Part shown: one piece after another, positions 7,855 through 16,498 of the stretch
How positions within the stretch are numbered: position 1 is the stretch's first letter
How the letters are laid out: each line of letters opens with the position of its first letter
Assembly (NCBI RefSeq): GCF_003385215.1
Contig: NZ_PQHW01000007.1
Span: 1 to 64,000, forward strand
Length of the DNA stretch: 64,000 bases
Reading direction: 5' to 3'
From: Amycolatopsis thermalba
Lineage (GTDB): Bacteria; Actinomycetota; Actinomycetes; Mycobacteriales; Pseudonocardiaceae
Made by a program: the position numbers and the translations under genes
Notes under the pieces: generated by a model
Databases searched by the model: none
What the model saw: the letters and a program-made list of their open reading frames with translations, nothing else
What the model was told of the DNA's origin: nothing

Positions 7855-9518
7855 AGCCGCTGCCGCAGCTCCCGCTTGAGGATCTTGCCCGCCGCCGACA
7901 CCGGGATCTCGTCGACGAACCGCAGCTCGCGGATCCGCTTGTAGGGCAGGACGTTGTCGTTGACCGCGGACAGGATCTCCGCCTCGGTCACGTTCTCGTC
8001 CGCCCGCACGACGAAGGCCACCGGCAGCTCGCCGACGTCGGTCTGCTTGCGCCCCACGACGGCCGCCGCGGCGACGCCCGGGTGCGCGATCAGCAGCTCC
8101 TCCAGCTCACGCGGGTACACGTTGTACCCCTTGTACAGCAGCATGTCCTTCTTGCGGTCCACAATGGACAGGTAGCCGTCCTTGTCCAGCACGCCGATGT
8201 CGCCGGTGTGCAGCCAGCCGTCCACCAGCACGGCGGCGGTCTCGTCGGGCCGGTTGTGGTAGCCCGCCATCACCTGCGGCCCGCGGATGCACACCTCGCC
8301 CTGCTCGCCCTCGGGCACCGGGTCCTCGCCGCCCTCCAGCGGCACGATCTTGACCTCGGTGTCGAACACCGGCACGCCCACCGACCCCTGTTTGCGCAGG
8401 CCGGAGCGGAACGCCGGGTTGATCGTGGCGCCCATGGTCACCTCGGTGAGGCCGTAGCCCTCGGTGATCACCGCGTCCGGAAACCGCGCGGCCAGCGCCT
8501 TGAGCATCTCGTGCGGCAGTGGCGCGGCGCCGGAGCTGATGCCGCGCACGCTCGACAGGTCGCGCGTGGCCAGGTCCGGGCTCGCCAGCAGGGCCGCGAA
8601 CAGGGCGGGCGCGCCGCCGATCGAGGTGACCCGCAGGCGTTCGGCGTCGGCCAGGTAGGCGACCGGGTCGAAGCGGTCGTGCAGCGTGGCCGAACCGCCG
8701 CCCATGACCGGCACGTTGAGCCCGCCGATGGTGCCCATCGCGTGGAACCACGGCGTGAGGTTGATGCCCGAGCCGGTGCCCAGCCGGGTGGGCCACTCGT
8801 CGGGGCTGCCGACCTGGTCGAGCGTGAGGTCGCCGTCGTCGTCCAGCGCCGGCAGTGATCCGGTGCCCCAGCAGGCGTACTGCAGCGTGTTGACCACGAC
8901 GTTGCGGTGCGGCAGCCGGACGCCCTTCGACCGGCCGGTGGTGCCGCCGGTGTAGGAGAGGTGGGCGAGGTGGGTGCGGGTGTCGATGTCCAGGTCGGGA
9001 CGGGTGTCCGGCTGGCCGTCGGCGAAGGCCTGGAACTCCACCTGGCCCTCGGCGAGCCCGGCCGGGTCGTCCGGGGCGACGACCACGACCAGCTCGACGG
9101 CGGTCTGGGCGCGGACCGCGGTGACCACCGGCGCGACCTTGCCGAGCGTGACCACCGCGACGGCGCCGGAGTCGGCGAGCTGGTGGGCGAGGTCCGCGGG
9201 CGGCAGCAGCGGGTTCGCCGGGGTGAAGGTGGCGCCGACGAGCAGGATCCCGTAGTAGGCGACGGGGTAGGCGAGGCAGTTGGGCAGGTGGATGGCGACC
9301 GTGGCGCCCGGCCCGATGCCCCGTGCCCGGAGCGCGTTGGCGAACCGGCACGCGGCGGCGTAGGTCTGGGCGTAGGTGAGGGAGCGGTCGTGGTGGGTGA
9401 ACGCGGTTCGGTCGCCGTAGCGTTTCGCGGCACCGGCCAGGATCGATCCGGCGGGGACGTCGGGGTAGTCCAGCGATCTCGGGAGGTGGGGCGGCCATGA
9501 CCCAGCAGTGATCGGCAT
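7851..9518 (-). CDS. Acyl-CoA synthetase (AMP-binding, FadD-like)
   Basis: A 555-residue ANL-superfamily enzyme expected to activate a fatty acid to acyl-AMP and then acyl-CoA. Motifs in order are SYTGGTTGRSKGV (A3 phosphate loop, about residue 190), EGYGLTE (A5, about 345), HTGDIG (A7) and DRKKDMLLYKGYNVYP (hinge, about 445), plus the catalytic Lys in AAGKILKREL at the C-terminus. ATG 9518 is chosen because MPITAG starts the conserved part; an in-frame start at 9554 is less likely. It diverges from an acyl-CoA dehydrogenase across a palindromic operator, implying joint control in fatty-acid use. Confidence 0.92.
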   Translation of the reverse strand: MPITAGSWPPHLPRSLDYPDVPAGSILAGAAKRYGDRTAFTHHDRSLTYAQTYAAACRFANALRARGIGPGATVAIHLPNCLAYPVAYYGILLVGATFTPANPLLPPADLAHQLADSGAVAVVTLGKVAPVVTAVRAQTAVELVVVVAPDDPAGLAEGQVEFQAFADGQPDTRPDLDIDTRTHLAHLSYTGGTTGRSKGVRLPHRNVVVNTLQYACWGTGSLPALDDDGDLTLDQVGSPDEWPTRLGTGSGINLTPWFHAMGTIGGLNVPVMGGGSATLHDRFDPVAYLADAERLRVTSIGGAPALFAALLASPDLATRDLSSVRGISSGAAPLPHEMLKALAARFPDAVITEGYGLTEVTMGATINPAFRSGLRKQGSVGVPVFDTEVKIVPLEGGEDPVPEGEQGEVCIRGPQVMAGYHNRPDETAAVLVDGWLHTGDIGVLDKDGYLSIVDRKKDMLLYKGYNVYPRELEELLIAHPGVAAAAVVGRKQTDVGELPVAFVVRADENVTEAEILSAVNDNVLPYKRIRELRFVDEIPVSAAGKILKRELRQRL

Positions 9519-9563
9519 CACCCCACCATAGAGCGAAGGTGCGGCCCAGAACACAATTCCGGC

Positions 9564-9579
9564 TAGTGAACGAGCACTA
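9564..9579. promoter_or_regulatory. Palindromic TetR-type operator candidate between fadD-like and acyl-CoA dehydrogenase genes
   Basis: The 16-bp sequence TAGTGAACGAGCACTA has the symmetric form TAGTGnnCGnnCACTA. It lies in the 97-bp gap between two divergent lipid-degradation genes, 36-45 bp from each start. Symmetry, length and position fit a TetR/FadR-type repressor site that could control both genes in response to acyl-CoA. The regulator is not encoded next to it. Confidence 0.5.
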
Positions 9580-9615
9580 ACATGGATGACGGACTTCTTA
9601 CCCGCTCGATGAAAG

Positions 9616-10785
9616 GTGACGCAGGTGTCGGAGACCCCGGGCCTCTACCAGCTGGCCGAGGAGCACGAAGAGCTGCGTGCTGCCGTGCGTGCGCTGGCGG
9701 AGAAGGAGATCGCGCCGTACGCCGCCGAGGTGGACGAGCAGGAGCGGTACCCGTACGAGGCGTTGAAGGCGCTGAACGCGTCCGGCTTCAACGCGGTGCA
9801 CATCCCGGAGGCCTACGACGGTCAGGGCGCGGACGCGATCGCGGCGTGCATCGTGATCGAGGAGGTCGCGCGGGTCGACGCGTCGGCGTCGCTGATCCCG
9901 GCGGTGAACAAGCTGGGCACGCAGCCGATCCTGCTGTCGGCGTCGGAGGAGCTGAAGAAGCTGGTCCTGCCGGAGATCGCGGCGGGGGCGACGGCGTCGT
10001 ACGGGCTGTCGGAGCGGGAGGCCGGCTCGGACACCGCGTCGATGCGGACCCGCGCCCGGCTGGACGGTGACCACTGGGTGCTGAACGGGACGAAGGCGTG
10101 GATCACCAACGCCGGCGAGTCGACGTGGTACACGGTGATGGCGGTGACCGACCCGGACGCGCCGAAGAAGTCGAACGGGATTTCGGCGTTCGTGGTGCAC
10201 AAGGACGACCCGGGCTTCTCGGTGGGGCCCAAGGAGCGCAAGCTCGGCATCAAGGGCTCGCCGACGCGGGAGATCTACTTCGAGAACTGCACGATTCCGG
10301 CGGACCGGATCATCGGCGAGCCGGGGACCGGTCTGAAGACGGCGCTGCGGACGCTGGACCACACGCGCCCGACGATCGGGGCGCAGGCGCTGGGCATCGC
10401 GCAGGGCGCGCTGGACGCGGCGGTCGCGTACGTGAAGGAGCGCAAGCAGTTCGGCCGCGCGATCGCGGAGTTCCAGGGCGTGCAGTTCATGCTGGCGGAC
10501 ATGGGCACGAAGATCGAGGCGGCCCGGCACCTGGTGTACGCCTCCGCGGCGGCCACCGAACGCGGCGACGCGCGTGCCGGTTTCATGGCCTCGGCGGCGA
10601 AGTCGTACGCGAGCGACGTGGCGATGTCGGTGACGACGGACGCGGTGCAGTTGTTCGGCGGCGCCGGCTACACCCGCGACTTCCCGGTGGAACGCATGAT
10701 GCGCGACGCGAAGATCACGCAGATCTACGAGGGCACGAACCAGATCCAGCGCATGGTGATGGCGCGGGCTCTGTTGAAGGGTTGA
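9616..10785 (+). CDS. Acyl-CoA dehydrogenase (FadE25-like)
   Basis: A 389-residue FAD-dependent acyl-CoA dehydrogenase for the first step of beta-oxidation or branched-chain acyl-CoA breakdown. Seen are the FAD/substrate segment YGLSEREAGSDTASM (about residue 133), WITNAGES, the RPTIGAQALGIAQGALD helix (about 253), FGGAGYTRDFPVERMMRD (about 350) and the catalytic-Glu region QIYEGTNQIQRMVMAR near the C-terminus. GTG 9616 lies after GAAAGG. Sequence type and position near purE/purK match Rv3274c (fadE25). A strong terminator follows 12 bp after the stop. Confidence 0.95.
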   Translation: MTQVSETPGLYQLAEEHEELRAAVRALAEKEIAPYAAEVDEQERYPYEALKALNASGFNAVHIPEAYDGQGADAIAACIVIEEVARVDASASLIPAVNKLGTQPILLSASEELKKLVLPEIAAGATASYGLSEREAGSDTASMRTRARLDGDHWVLNGTKAWITNAGESTWYTVMAVTDPDAPKKSNGISAFVVHKDDPGFSVGPKERKLGIKGSPTREIYFENCTIPADRIIGEPGTGLKTALRTLDHTRPTIGAQALGIAQGALDAAVAYVKERKQFGRAIAEFQGVQFMLADMGTKIEAARHLVYASAAATERGDARAGFMASAAKSYASDVAMSVTTDAVQLFGGAGYTRDFPVERMMRDAKITQIYEGTNQIQRMVMARALLKG

Positions 10786-10795
10786 GAGGTTTTTT

Positions 10796-10838
10796 GGCGG
10801 CGCGGTGCCCGGGTTGGGCGCCGCGCCGCTTCTTTTTG
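10796..10838 (+). terminator. Rho-independent terminator after the acyl-CoA dehydrogenase gene
   Basis: GCGGCGCGG (10797-10805) pairs with CCGCGCCGC (10821-10829), with an inner GCCC/GGGC stem in the loop, and TTCTTTTT follows. T residues also lie just upstream, so it may act on both strands. Confidence 0.85.
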
Positions 10839-10908
10839 CGGGGGCTTCCTGCGGCAGCCAGGCACGGTTCGGCAAGCGCTGGACTCGGACGATCGCTCAT
10901 CGGTCCCG

Positions 10909-11028
10909 GTGTTCCACATGCTGACGGCCGGTCTGGACAACCTGCGGCAAGCGTTGGACGTGGCGATCCGCAACTTTGATGCTGCCGATGATGAAGCCGA
11001 GAGGCACCTCCGGCGATTCAAGGAATGA
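10909..11028 (+). pseudogene. C-terminal remnant resembling a WXG100/ESX-type small helical protein
   Basis: An open frame without a convincing start or ribosome site encodes a 39-residue helical, acidic tail containing LTAGLDNLRQALDVAIRNFD then AADDEAE. This resembles the C-terminal helix of WXG100/EspC-like proteins, which in related actinobacteria often precede DUF3558 lipoprotein genes, as here (7-bp gap to the next start). The N-terminal helix with a WxG turn is absent; upstream sequence is the terminator of the previous gene. A truncated relic is the best reading. A genuine small protein cannot be excluded. Confidence 0.4.
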
Positions 11029-11035
11029 GTGTCGA

Positions 11036-11575
11036 GTGACTCGTCTGTCGCGGTACATCTGCCTTCTTGCCGGTTCTGGTGCCGTCCTCCTGGCGATGGC
11101 CGGATGTTCCGAAACTGTTGCCGGGATGCCATCGCCCGCCGAAGAAGTCTCTGCCTCGCCTTCCGCCAGGTCCCCCGAGGAAGCGTTGGCCGACATGGAC
11201 GCGTGCACCGTCCTCGGTCAGTTGCTCGAAGGTGAGGGATTCGCGCCCGGCGAGCGGAAGACCGCGCGCAACGAATGCCATGCTTCCAAGCCTGATTACG
11301 GGACGTATTCCCTTGCGCTTGATCCCGTTCAGGGGCTTTCGGAGTACTCAAGGCAAGTACCCGGTAGCGCTCCGGCGACCGTCAACGGCCGGGAAGCGCG
11401 CCAAGGGGAGCCGTTCGGCGCGGGGCAGGGTATGTGTGACTTCGCGCTGAAGGTCGGTGCGCATGGGCGCGCCGTGGCGACCGCGACGATGCTGCGTGCG
11501 GAACAGCGTGCGTGCGCCTGTGACGCCGCGCGGGAGTTGGCTGCCGAGCTGGAGCCCCTCCTTCCGAAGCAGTGA
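11036..11575 (+). CDS. DUF3558-type lipoprotein
   Basis: A 179-residue secreted lipoprotein. The GTG start gives a positively charged N-terminus (RLSRY), a hydrophobic stretch and the lipobox LLAMAGC at about residue 22, followed by a Ser/Pro/Ala-rich linker. The mature part has conserved-looking cysteines in MDACTVL, NECHAS, GMCDFAL and ACACDAAREL, the pattern of actinobacterial DUF3558 proteins of unknown function. It directly follows the WXG100-like remnant. Codon use here is somewhat less GC-rich than in neighbours (for example CTT, GAT and AAG runs), which hints at different ancestry or relaxed selection. Confidence 0.75.
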   Translation: MTRLSRYICLLAGSGAVLLAMAGCSETVAGMPSPAEEVSASPSARSPEEALADMDACTVLGQLLEGEGFAPGERKTARNECHASKPDYGTYSLALDPVQGLSEYSRQVPGSAPATVNGREARQGEPFGAGQGMCDFALKVGAHGRAVATATMLRAEQRACACDAARELAAELEPLLPKQ

Positions 11576-11665
11576 CCACGCCTGTGGCCCTGCTCACCTG
11601 TTCATGTCCAAAATGTGGTTATTTCACCACCCGCTCACCTCGCTCCGGTACCGTCGGTGCCGCTA

Positions 11666-11679
11666 GTTGAAACTTCAAC
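11666..11679. promoter_or_regulatory. Inverted repeat GTTGAA-AC-TTCAAC upstream of doxX
   Basis: A perfect 6-2-6 inverted repeat 17 bp before the DoxX start codon, unusually AT-rich for this region. MarR- and HxlR-type regulators commonly bind such TTGAA/TTCAA dyads near DoxX genes, so repression of doxX in response to oxidants or aromatic compounds is plausible. No regulator gene is adjacent. Confidence 0.5.
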
Positions 11680-11696
11680 AAGAACGGGGAGCAGGG

Positions 11697-12122
11697 ATGT
11701 ACGACCGAGTCAAGGACGTGGCGGCGCTCGTCGGCCGGGTCGCGGTGGGTGTGGTCTTCCTCGCGCACGGCCTGCAGAAATGGGACACCGGCCTGGACGG
11801 TGTCACCACCATGATGAGCGGCATCGGCGTACCACTGCCGACCCTGTCCGCCCTCTTCGTCATCGTCCTCGAAACGATCGGCGCGGCCGCGTTCATCCTG
11901 GGCGCCGCGCTGCCCGTGCTGGGTGTGCTGTTCGCCGTGGACATGGTCGGCGCGATCTTCTGGGTCCACCTCGACGCGGGCCTCACCGGCCAGGGCGGCT
12001 ACGAACTCGTGCTCGTCCTCGGCGCCGCGGCCCTCGCGCTCGGGTTCAACGGTGGGCGCCTCTCGCTGGACCACCTGCTCCTCGGCCGGCGGGCACGCAA
12101 GGCCGAACTGCAGACCGCCTAG
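11697..12122 (+). CDS. DoxX family membrane protein
   Basis: A 141-residue protein with four hydrophobic segments. It has the DoxX signature near the N-terminus (GRVAVGVVFLAHGLQKW, about residues 13-30) and acidic/aromatic residues after it. Family members are small inner-membrane proteins linked to thiol/oxidative stress systems; the molecular activity is not settled. ATG 11697 follows GGGGAGCAGGG. A palindrome lies just upstream. It overlaps the convergent TIGR03089 gene by 4 bp at the stop codons. Confidence 0.85.
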   Translation: MYDRVKDVAALVGRVAVGVVFLAHGLQKWDTGLDGVTTMMSGIGVPLPTLSALFVIVLETIGAAAFILGAALPVLGVLFAVDMVGAIFWVHLDAGLTGQGGYELVLVLGAAALALGFNGGRLSLDHLLLGRRARKAELQTA

Positions 12123-12820
12123 GCGAGCAGGTCGACCGTCGTCCGTTCGGCGGCTCGGCGGTCGTCCAGCTTCGCCGGGTCCGGGTTCGAGATCTGCACC
12201 AGGTGGGCGCCGGCTGACAACGGGGTCAGCAGGCCCTCCAGCACACCCTCCGGCACGGCCCACTCCACAGTGGACAGCACCCGTGCGCCGGAACCGAGCT
12301 TTTCCGCCCGGCCACGGGCTTCCGACAGCACTTCGTCCACAGTGGAACCAGCGAGCGCCGGGGTGTCGCCGGAGATGGGGATCATCGGGCTGAAGTCGTC
12401 GCCGTAGGCGCGTGCTTCGTTGAGGTAGTCCAGCGCGCCCGCAACCGGTGCGGTCAGCCCCCGCCCCATCGGGTCCAGCGCCACGACCGCCGTGGACTCG
12501 GCGCCCTCGCCGGAACCGCCGGGCGCGACGAACGCCACCCGGGCACCCGACGGCGAAGCGACCACCTCCGCCCCGCACCACCACGCCCCGAGCAGCACCC
12601 CGGCCGTCTGCCAGTGCGCGGGCAGCACCACCGCCACCGGATCGCCCGGCTCCACGTCGAACTCCTCGACCAGCCAGTTCGCCGTCTTCGCGGCCCAGTT
12701 CGCGGTCGTCGCCACCGACAGCTCCACCCGGGTGCCCGCGGCGTCGTCGTAGTGGGTGATCAGCGGCTTCCCCGGCTGGGCCAGCAGGGGACGGAACAAC
12801 GCATCGGTCAGGGACACCAC
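12119..12820 (-). CDS. TIGR03089 family protein (AMP-binding-like N-terminal half)
   Basis: A 233-residue actinobacterial protein similar to the N-terminal part of ANL-superfamily ligases (for example DPVAVVLPAHWQTAGVLLGAWWCGAEV, split around residue 60) but lacking the phosphate loop, the A5-A8 motifs and the C-terminal domain, so adenylation is not expected. The family is regularly found beside an LCP-family gene, as at Rv3268-Rv3267, and that arrangement is kept here (6-bp gap to the LCP gene). This suggests a role in cell-wall glycan attachment, but no activity is known. Confidence 0.8.
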   Translation of the reverse strand: MVSLTDALFRPLLAQPGKPLITHYDDAAGTRVELSVATTANWAAKTANWLVEEFDVEPGDPVAVVLPAHWQTAGVLLGAWWCGAEVVASPSGARVAFVAPGGSGEGAESTAVVALDPMGRGLTAPVAGALDYLNEARAYGDDFSPMIPISGDTPALAGSTVDEVLSEARGRAEKLGSGARVLSTVEWAVPEGVLEGLLTPLSAGAHLVQISNPDPAKLDDRRAAERTTVDLLA

Positions 12821-12826
12821 ATCAAC

Positions 12827-14038
12827 CTAGTTGACGCAGGTGACCCCCGCCGGCACCGCCTGCACCACCGCGCCACCCGGAGCCGCCCCGCCGCCCGAAC
12901 CGGGGCTCCGCCCGGCCAGTCCGGCGAAGAACTGCCGCACCGCCACCGGGTCGACCTCCACGATGCTCTGCTCCCCGTCCGGGCTGCGGCCGTTGATCGT
13001 GATCACCGGGATCGTCGTGAACGTGACGTCCCCGGACGCCAGCCCCTTCGCCTTGTCCGCGAACTGCAGCAGGTCGAAGTCCGGGTCGAGCACCAGCGAC
13101 CGGTGCAGCGCGTCGGTCAGGTCGCCGAGCGTGCCCGGGTTCGCCAGCACCCCGGCCGACAGCACCTTGTGCAGCGCCGAGGACAGGAACGCCTGCTGCC
13201 GCACGATCCGGTCCAGGTCCCCGCGCGGCAGGTTCTTCCGCTGCCGCACGAACGACAGCGCCTCGCCGCCGGACACGGTCTGCACCCCGGCTCGGAAGTC
13301 GGCGCCGGAGTCCTTGTCCTCGGTCGCGTGGTTCAGGCACACCTCGACCCCGCCGAGGGCCTCGGTGATCAGGTAGAACCCGAGCAGGTTGACCTCGGCG
13401 TAGTGGTCGATCCGCACCTGCGTGAAGTCCTGCACCGCCTGCACCAGCGCCTGCCGCCCGGCCTGGTCGGAGTCGCGCTCGACCTCGGCCGAATCCCGCT
13501 TGCCCCGGCCCCGCAGCTCGTCGGCCTTCGCCTGCTTGGCGAGGCCGTACACCGAGTTGATCTTGCCCTGCCCGCCGCGCGGCACGTCGATCCAGGTGTC
13601 CCGCGGGATCGACACCGCGAACGGTTTCGCACCGTTCTTCGGGATCCGCACGACGATGATCGTGTCGGTGTTCACCCCGCTGGTCTGCTCGGTGCGCAGC
13701 GTCTTGAGCACCTGCAGCGGCAGCGCGTTGCCCTGCATGTCCGTGCGGGCGTCCGCGCCGACCAGCAGGATGTCGTCGCCCCCGTCGTCGGCAGGCGGCG
13801 CCGGCTTGTCCTCGGGCAGGTCGAGGGCATCCGTGGTGTGCACGTTGCCCTGCACCTCGTGGTAGGTCGCCCAGGCGTACCCGGTGGCGGCCAGCGCGAC
13901 CACCGACACCAGCGCGACCACCGCCTTCCCGGTCGCGCGGAACGGGTGACGACGGCGGCGCGGCGCTTCCTCGGCCGGCGGCTCCTCGGCGGGGGCCGTC
14001 GACCGCGGGTAGGGCGTCGGTTTCGGCTCGTCGTCCAT
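12827..14038 (-). CDS. LCP (LytR-CpsA-Psr) family glycopolymer transferase
   Basis: A 403-residue type II membrane protein. The N-terminal cytoplasmic part is Pro/Glu-rich, followed by basic RRRRHPFRATGK and a membrane helix (VVALVSVVALAATGYAW, about residues 38-55). The extracytoplasmic LCP domain shows ILLVGADAR, DTIIVVRIP, AVSIPRDTW (conserved Arg/Asp), FYLITEALGGVEVCL and GEALSFVRQRKNLPRGDLDRI. LCP enzymes move glycans from polyprenyl pyrophosphate to peptidoglycan; in mycolate bacteria the substrate is arabinogalactan. ATG 14038 lies 8 bases after GGGGGAG. A paralogue is directly upstream, and the rhamnose genes nearby support the linker-unit role. Confidence 0.93.
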   Translation of the reverse strand: MDDEPKPTPYPRSTAPAEEPPAEEAPRRRRHPFRATGKAVVALVSVVALAATGYAWATYHEVQGNVHTTDALDLPEDKPAPPADDGGDDILLVGADARTDMQGNALPLQVLKTLRTEQTSGVNTDTIIVVRIPKNGAKPFAVSIPRDTWIDVPRGGQGKINSVYGLAKQAKADELRGRGKRDSAEVERDSDQAGRQALVQAVQDFTQVRIDHYAEVNLLGFYLITEALGGVEVCLNHATEDKDSGADFRAGVQTVSGGEALSFVRQRKNLPRGDLDRIVRQQAFLSSALHKVLSAGVLANPGTLGDLTDALHRSLVLDPDFDLLQFADKAKGLASGDVTFTTIPVITINGRSPDGEQSIVEVDPVAVRQFFAGLAGRSPGSGGGAAPGGAVVQAVPAGVTCVN

Positions 14039-14091
14039 CCCCGTGTCTCCCCCCTCGTCATCCCCTGGAACCAGGTTAAGGCACCGGGGCG

Positions 14092-15396
14092 TCAGTTCAC
14101 ACAGGGCACGTCGCCCGCGGTGATGGGCGGCGGCGCGGGGGAGGAGGAGGTCACCACCGGGGTGCTCGTCGTCGTCGCGGGCCGCCGGCTCGAGGTGGGT
14201 GGCGCGCTGGACGACGTCCGGGCCGGCGACGTGGGGGTGGCCGAACTCGACGCCGGCGCGCCCGAGTCGGAGGTGAGCTGGTCGACGAACGCGTGCACGG
14301 CCTGCGGGTCGACGCGCACGACGTCCGCGCCGCCGATGGTGGCGTTGCCGATCACCGGGATGGTGCGGAACTCGATGTTGCCGCCGTTGAGCCCGCGCAT
14401 CTGGGCGGCGAACTCGGGCAGGTCCCAGTTGTCGGAGAGCACCACGGACTTCTTGACGGCGGTGATGACGTCGGAGAGCTTGCCGGGGTTGGCCAGCACG
14501 TCCCGGGACAGCATCTTGCGGGCCAGCCCGGACAGGAACGCCTGCTGCCGCGCGATGCGGTCGAGGTCGCCGCCCGGCAGGTCGTAGCGCTGCCGCACGA
14601 ACGCCAGGGCCTGCACGCCCTCGACCGTCTGCCGCCCGGCGGGCAGGTCGACCCCGGACTTGCGCTCCCGCACCGGCGCCTTGAGGCACACCTCGACGCC
14701 GCCGAGGGCCCGCGTCACCTCGTAGAAGCTCGCCAGGTTGACCTCGGCGTAGCGGTCGATCATGCCGGGCTTGCCGATGAACGTCTCCAGCGTGGCGATC
14801 AGGTTCTTCCGGCCGGTGACCTTGGCCTGCTCGTCGGCGGTTTCCAGGTCGACGCCCTGCTGCTGGAGTTCCTTGAACTTGTCGTTGTAGGCGTAGACGA
14901 ACGCGCCGTTGAGCTTGTGCTTGCCGAAGCCGCCGGCCAGCTCGACCCACGAGTCGCGGGGGAACGAGATCGCCACCGCGCGGCGCCCGTCCTGCGGGAT
15001 GTGCACGAGGATCATGGTGTCGGTCTGCTTCTCGCCGTCGGACTCGCCGGCGTGCAGCATGTCCAGCACCTCGCGGGGCAGCGGGTTGCCCTGCGCGTCG
15101 GTGCGGCTGTCCATGCCGACCAGCAGGATGTCGATCGCGCCGTCGAGCGGCACCGCGTGCAGTTCCTCGTCGAACACCTGGGTGGTGGACAGGCCGGAGT
15201 TGGGGTCGCCGATGAACTGCCAGCCGTACCAGGTGATGGTGAGCACCGCGACCGACACGAGCGCGACGACGAGCTTGCCGCCGCGCCGGGCGATGACGGC
15301 GATGCGGTGGCGCCGTCGTCTGGGAGACGGGATGGGCCGCGCGGGCCACGTCACCTCGTCCGCGGCCTCCAGGCGGGTGGTAAGCCCGTCGGTCAC
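14092..15396 (-). CDS. Second LCP family glycopolymer transferase
   Basis: A 434-residue paralogue of the downstream gene. GTG 15396 (after GGAGGGAG) is chosen over an in-frame ATG at 15435. The layout is: basic PSPRRRRHRIAVIARRGGK, a membrane helix (LVVALVSVAVLTITWYGW), then an LCP domain with ILLVGMDSRTD, DTMILVHIP, AISFPRDSW, LGGVEVCLK and ALAFVRQRYDLPGGDLDRI. A Ser/Thr/Pro-rich low-complexity linker lies near the C-terminus, and the protein ends in CVN like its paralogue, hinting at a conserved C-terminal cysteine. Two tandem LCP genes beside rmlB-rmlD fit attachment of rhamnose-linked polymer to peptidoglycan. Confidence 0.93.
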   Translation of the reverse strand: MTDGLTTRLEAADEVTWPARPIPSPRRRRHRIAVIARRGGKLVVALVSVAVLTITWYGWQFIGDPNSGLSTTQVFDEELHAVPLDGAIDILLVGMDSRTDAQGNPLPREVLDMLHAGESDGEKQTDTMILVHIPQDGRRAVAISFPRDSWVELAGGFGKHKLNGAFVYAYNDKFKELQQQGVDLETADEQAKVTGRKNLIATLETFIGKPGMIDRYAEVNLASFYEVTRALGGVEVCLKAPVRERKSGVDLPAGRQTVEGVQALAFVRQRYDLPGGDLDRIARQQAFLSGLARKMLSRDVLANPGKLSDVITAVKKSVVLSDNWDLPEFAAQMRGLNGGNIEFRTIPVIGNATIGGADVVRVDPQAVHAFVDQLTSDSGAPASSSATPTSPARTSSSAPPTSSRRPATTTSTPVVTSSSPAPPPITAGDVPCVN

Positions 15397-15503
15397 ACTC
15401 GCTCCCTCCCAGCCCCCGACCCGGGTGAATGCCACCAGATTACTGTTCGGGTGAGTGAAGCGGCCGTGGGCTGGTCCATGACGATCTTGAGGAGGAGCAG
15501 GCG

Positions 15504-16496
15504 ATGCGGGTCCTGGTGACCGGGGGCGCGGGTTTCATCGGCTCGCACTACGTCCGGCAGGCGATCTCGGGGGCCTACCCGGCGCTCGCCGACGCCGAGG
15601 TGGTGGTGCTCGACAAGCTCACCTACGCCGGCAACGAGGCCAACCTGGCGCCGGTCGCGGACTCGCCGCGGCTGCGGTTCGTGCGGGGCGACATCACCGA
15701 CGCGGAGGTGGTCGCCGGGGTCGTGCAGGGCGTCGACCTGGTCGTGCACTTCGCCGCCGAGTCGCATGTGGACCGCTCCATCCTCGGCTCCGCCGACTTC
15801 GTGCTGACCAACGTGCTGGGCACGCAGACCCTGCTGCAGGCCGCGCTGGACGCCGGGGTGGGCAAGTTCGTGCACGTCTCGACGGACGAGGTGTACGGCT
15901 CGATCGAGAGCGGATCGTGGTCGGAAGACCACGTGCTGGAGCCGAATTCGCCGTACTCGGCGTCGAAGGCGTCCTCCGATCTGATCGCGCGGTCCTACTT
16001 CCGGACGCACGGACTACCCGTGTGCGTGACGCGGTGCTCGAACAACTACGGGCCGTACCAGTTCCCGGAGAAGGTCATCCCGCTTTTCGTTACCAACTTG
16101 TTGGACGGGCTCACAGTCCCGCTCTACGGCGACGGGCTGAACGTTCGTGACTGGCTGCACGTGGACGACCACTGCCACGGCATCCAGCTGGTGGCCGACG
16201 GCGGCCGTCCGGGGGAGATCTACAACATCGGTGGTGGCACGGAGCTGACCAACCGTGAGCTGACCGAGCGACTGCTGGCCGCGGTCGGGGTGGGCTGGGA
16301 GCGCGTCGAGCGGGTCGCCGACCGCAAGGGGCACGACCGGCGGTACTCGGTGGACATCACCAAGATCAGCACCGAGCTCGGGTACGCGCCGAGGGTTTCC
16401 TTCGACGAGGGTCTGGCGGATACCGTGCGCTGGTACGCCGACAATCGCGCGTGGTGGGAGCCGCTGAAGCGGCGCGCCGCGCTGGTGGGGAAGTGA
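15504..16496 (+). CDS. rmlB: dTDP-glucose 4,6-dehydratase RmlB
   Basis: A 330-residue extended SDR enzyme, second step of dTDP-L-rhamnose synthesis. It shows the NAD-binding GGAGFIGSHYV at the N-terminus, HFAAESHVDRS (about residue 83), STDEVYGS (about 122) with the active-site Asp/Glu neighbourhood, the YSASKASSD Tyr-x3-Lys pair (about 151) and NNYGPYQFPEK (about 178). GAGGAGGAGC precedes ATG 15504. rmlD follows at once, giving two of the four rhamnose steps together. The rhamnose is probably used by the WbbL-type transferase at 26.4 kb for the arabinogalactan linker. Confidence 0.96.
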   Translation: MRVLVTGGAGFIGSHYVRQAISGAYPALADAEVVVLDKLTYAGNEANLAPVADSPRLRFVRGDITDAEVVAGVVQGVDLVVHFAAESHVDRSILGSADFVLTNVLGTQTLLQAALDAGVGKFVHVSTDEVYGSIESGSWSEDHVLEPNSPYSASKASSDLIARSYFRTHGLPVCVTRCSNNYGPYQFPEKVIPLFVTNLLDGLTVPLYGDGLNVRDWLHVDDHCHGIQLVADGGRPGEIYNIGGGTELTNRELTERLLAAVGVGWERVERVADRKGHDRRYSVDITKISTELGYAPRVSFDEGLADTVRWYADNRAWWEPLKRRAALVGK

Positions 16497-16498
16497 CG

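Noticed and set aside
12827-15349. An 840-codon minus-strand open frame spanning both LCP genes
   Set aside because: The first half is a shifted frame of the upstream LCP gene (Arg/Pro-rich, no domains). The second LCP gene has its own start and ribosome site at 14038.
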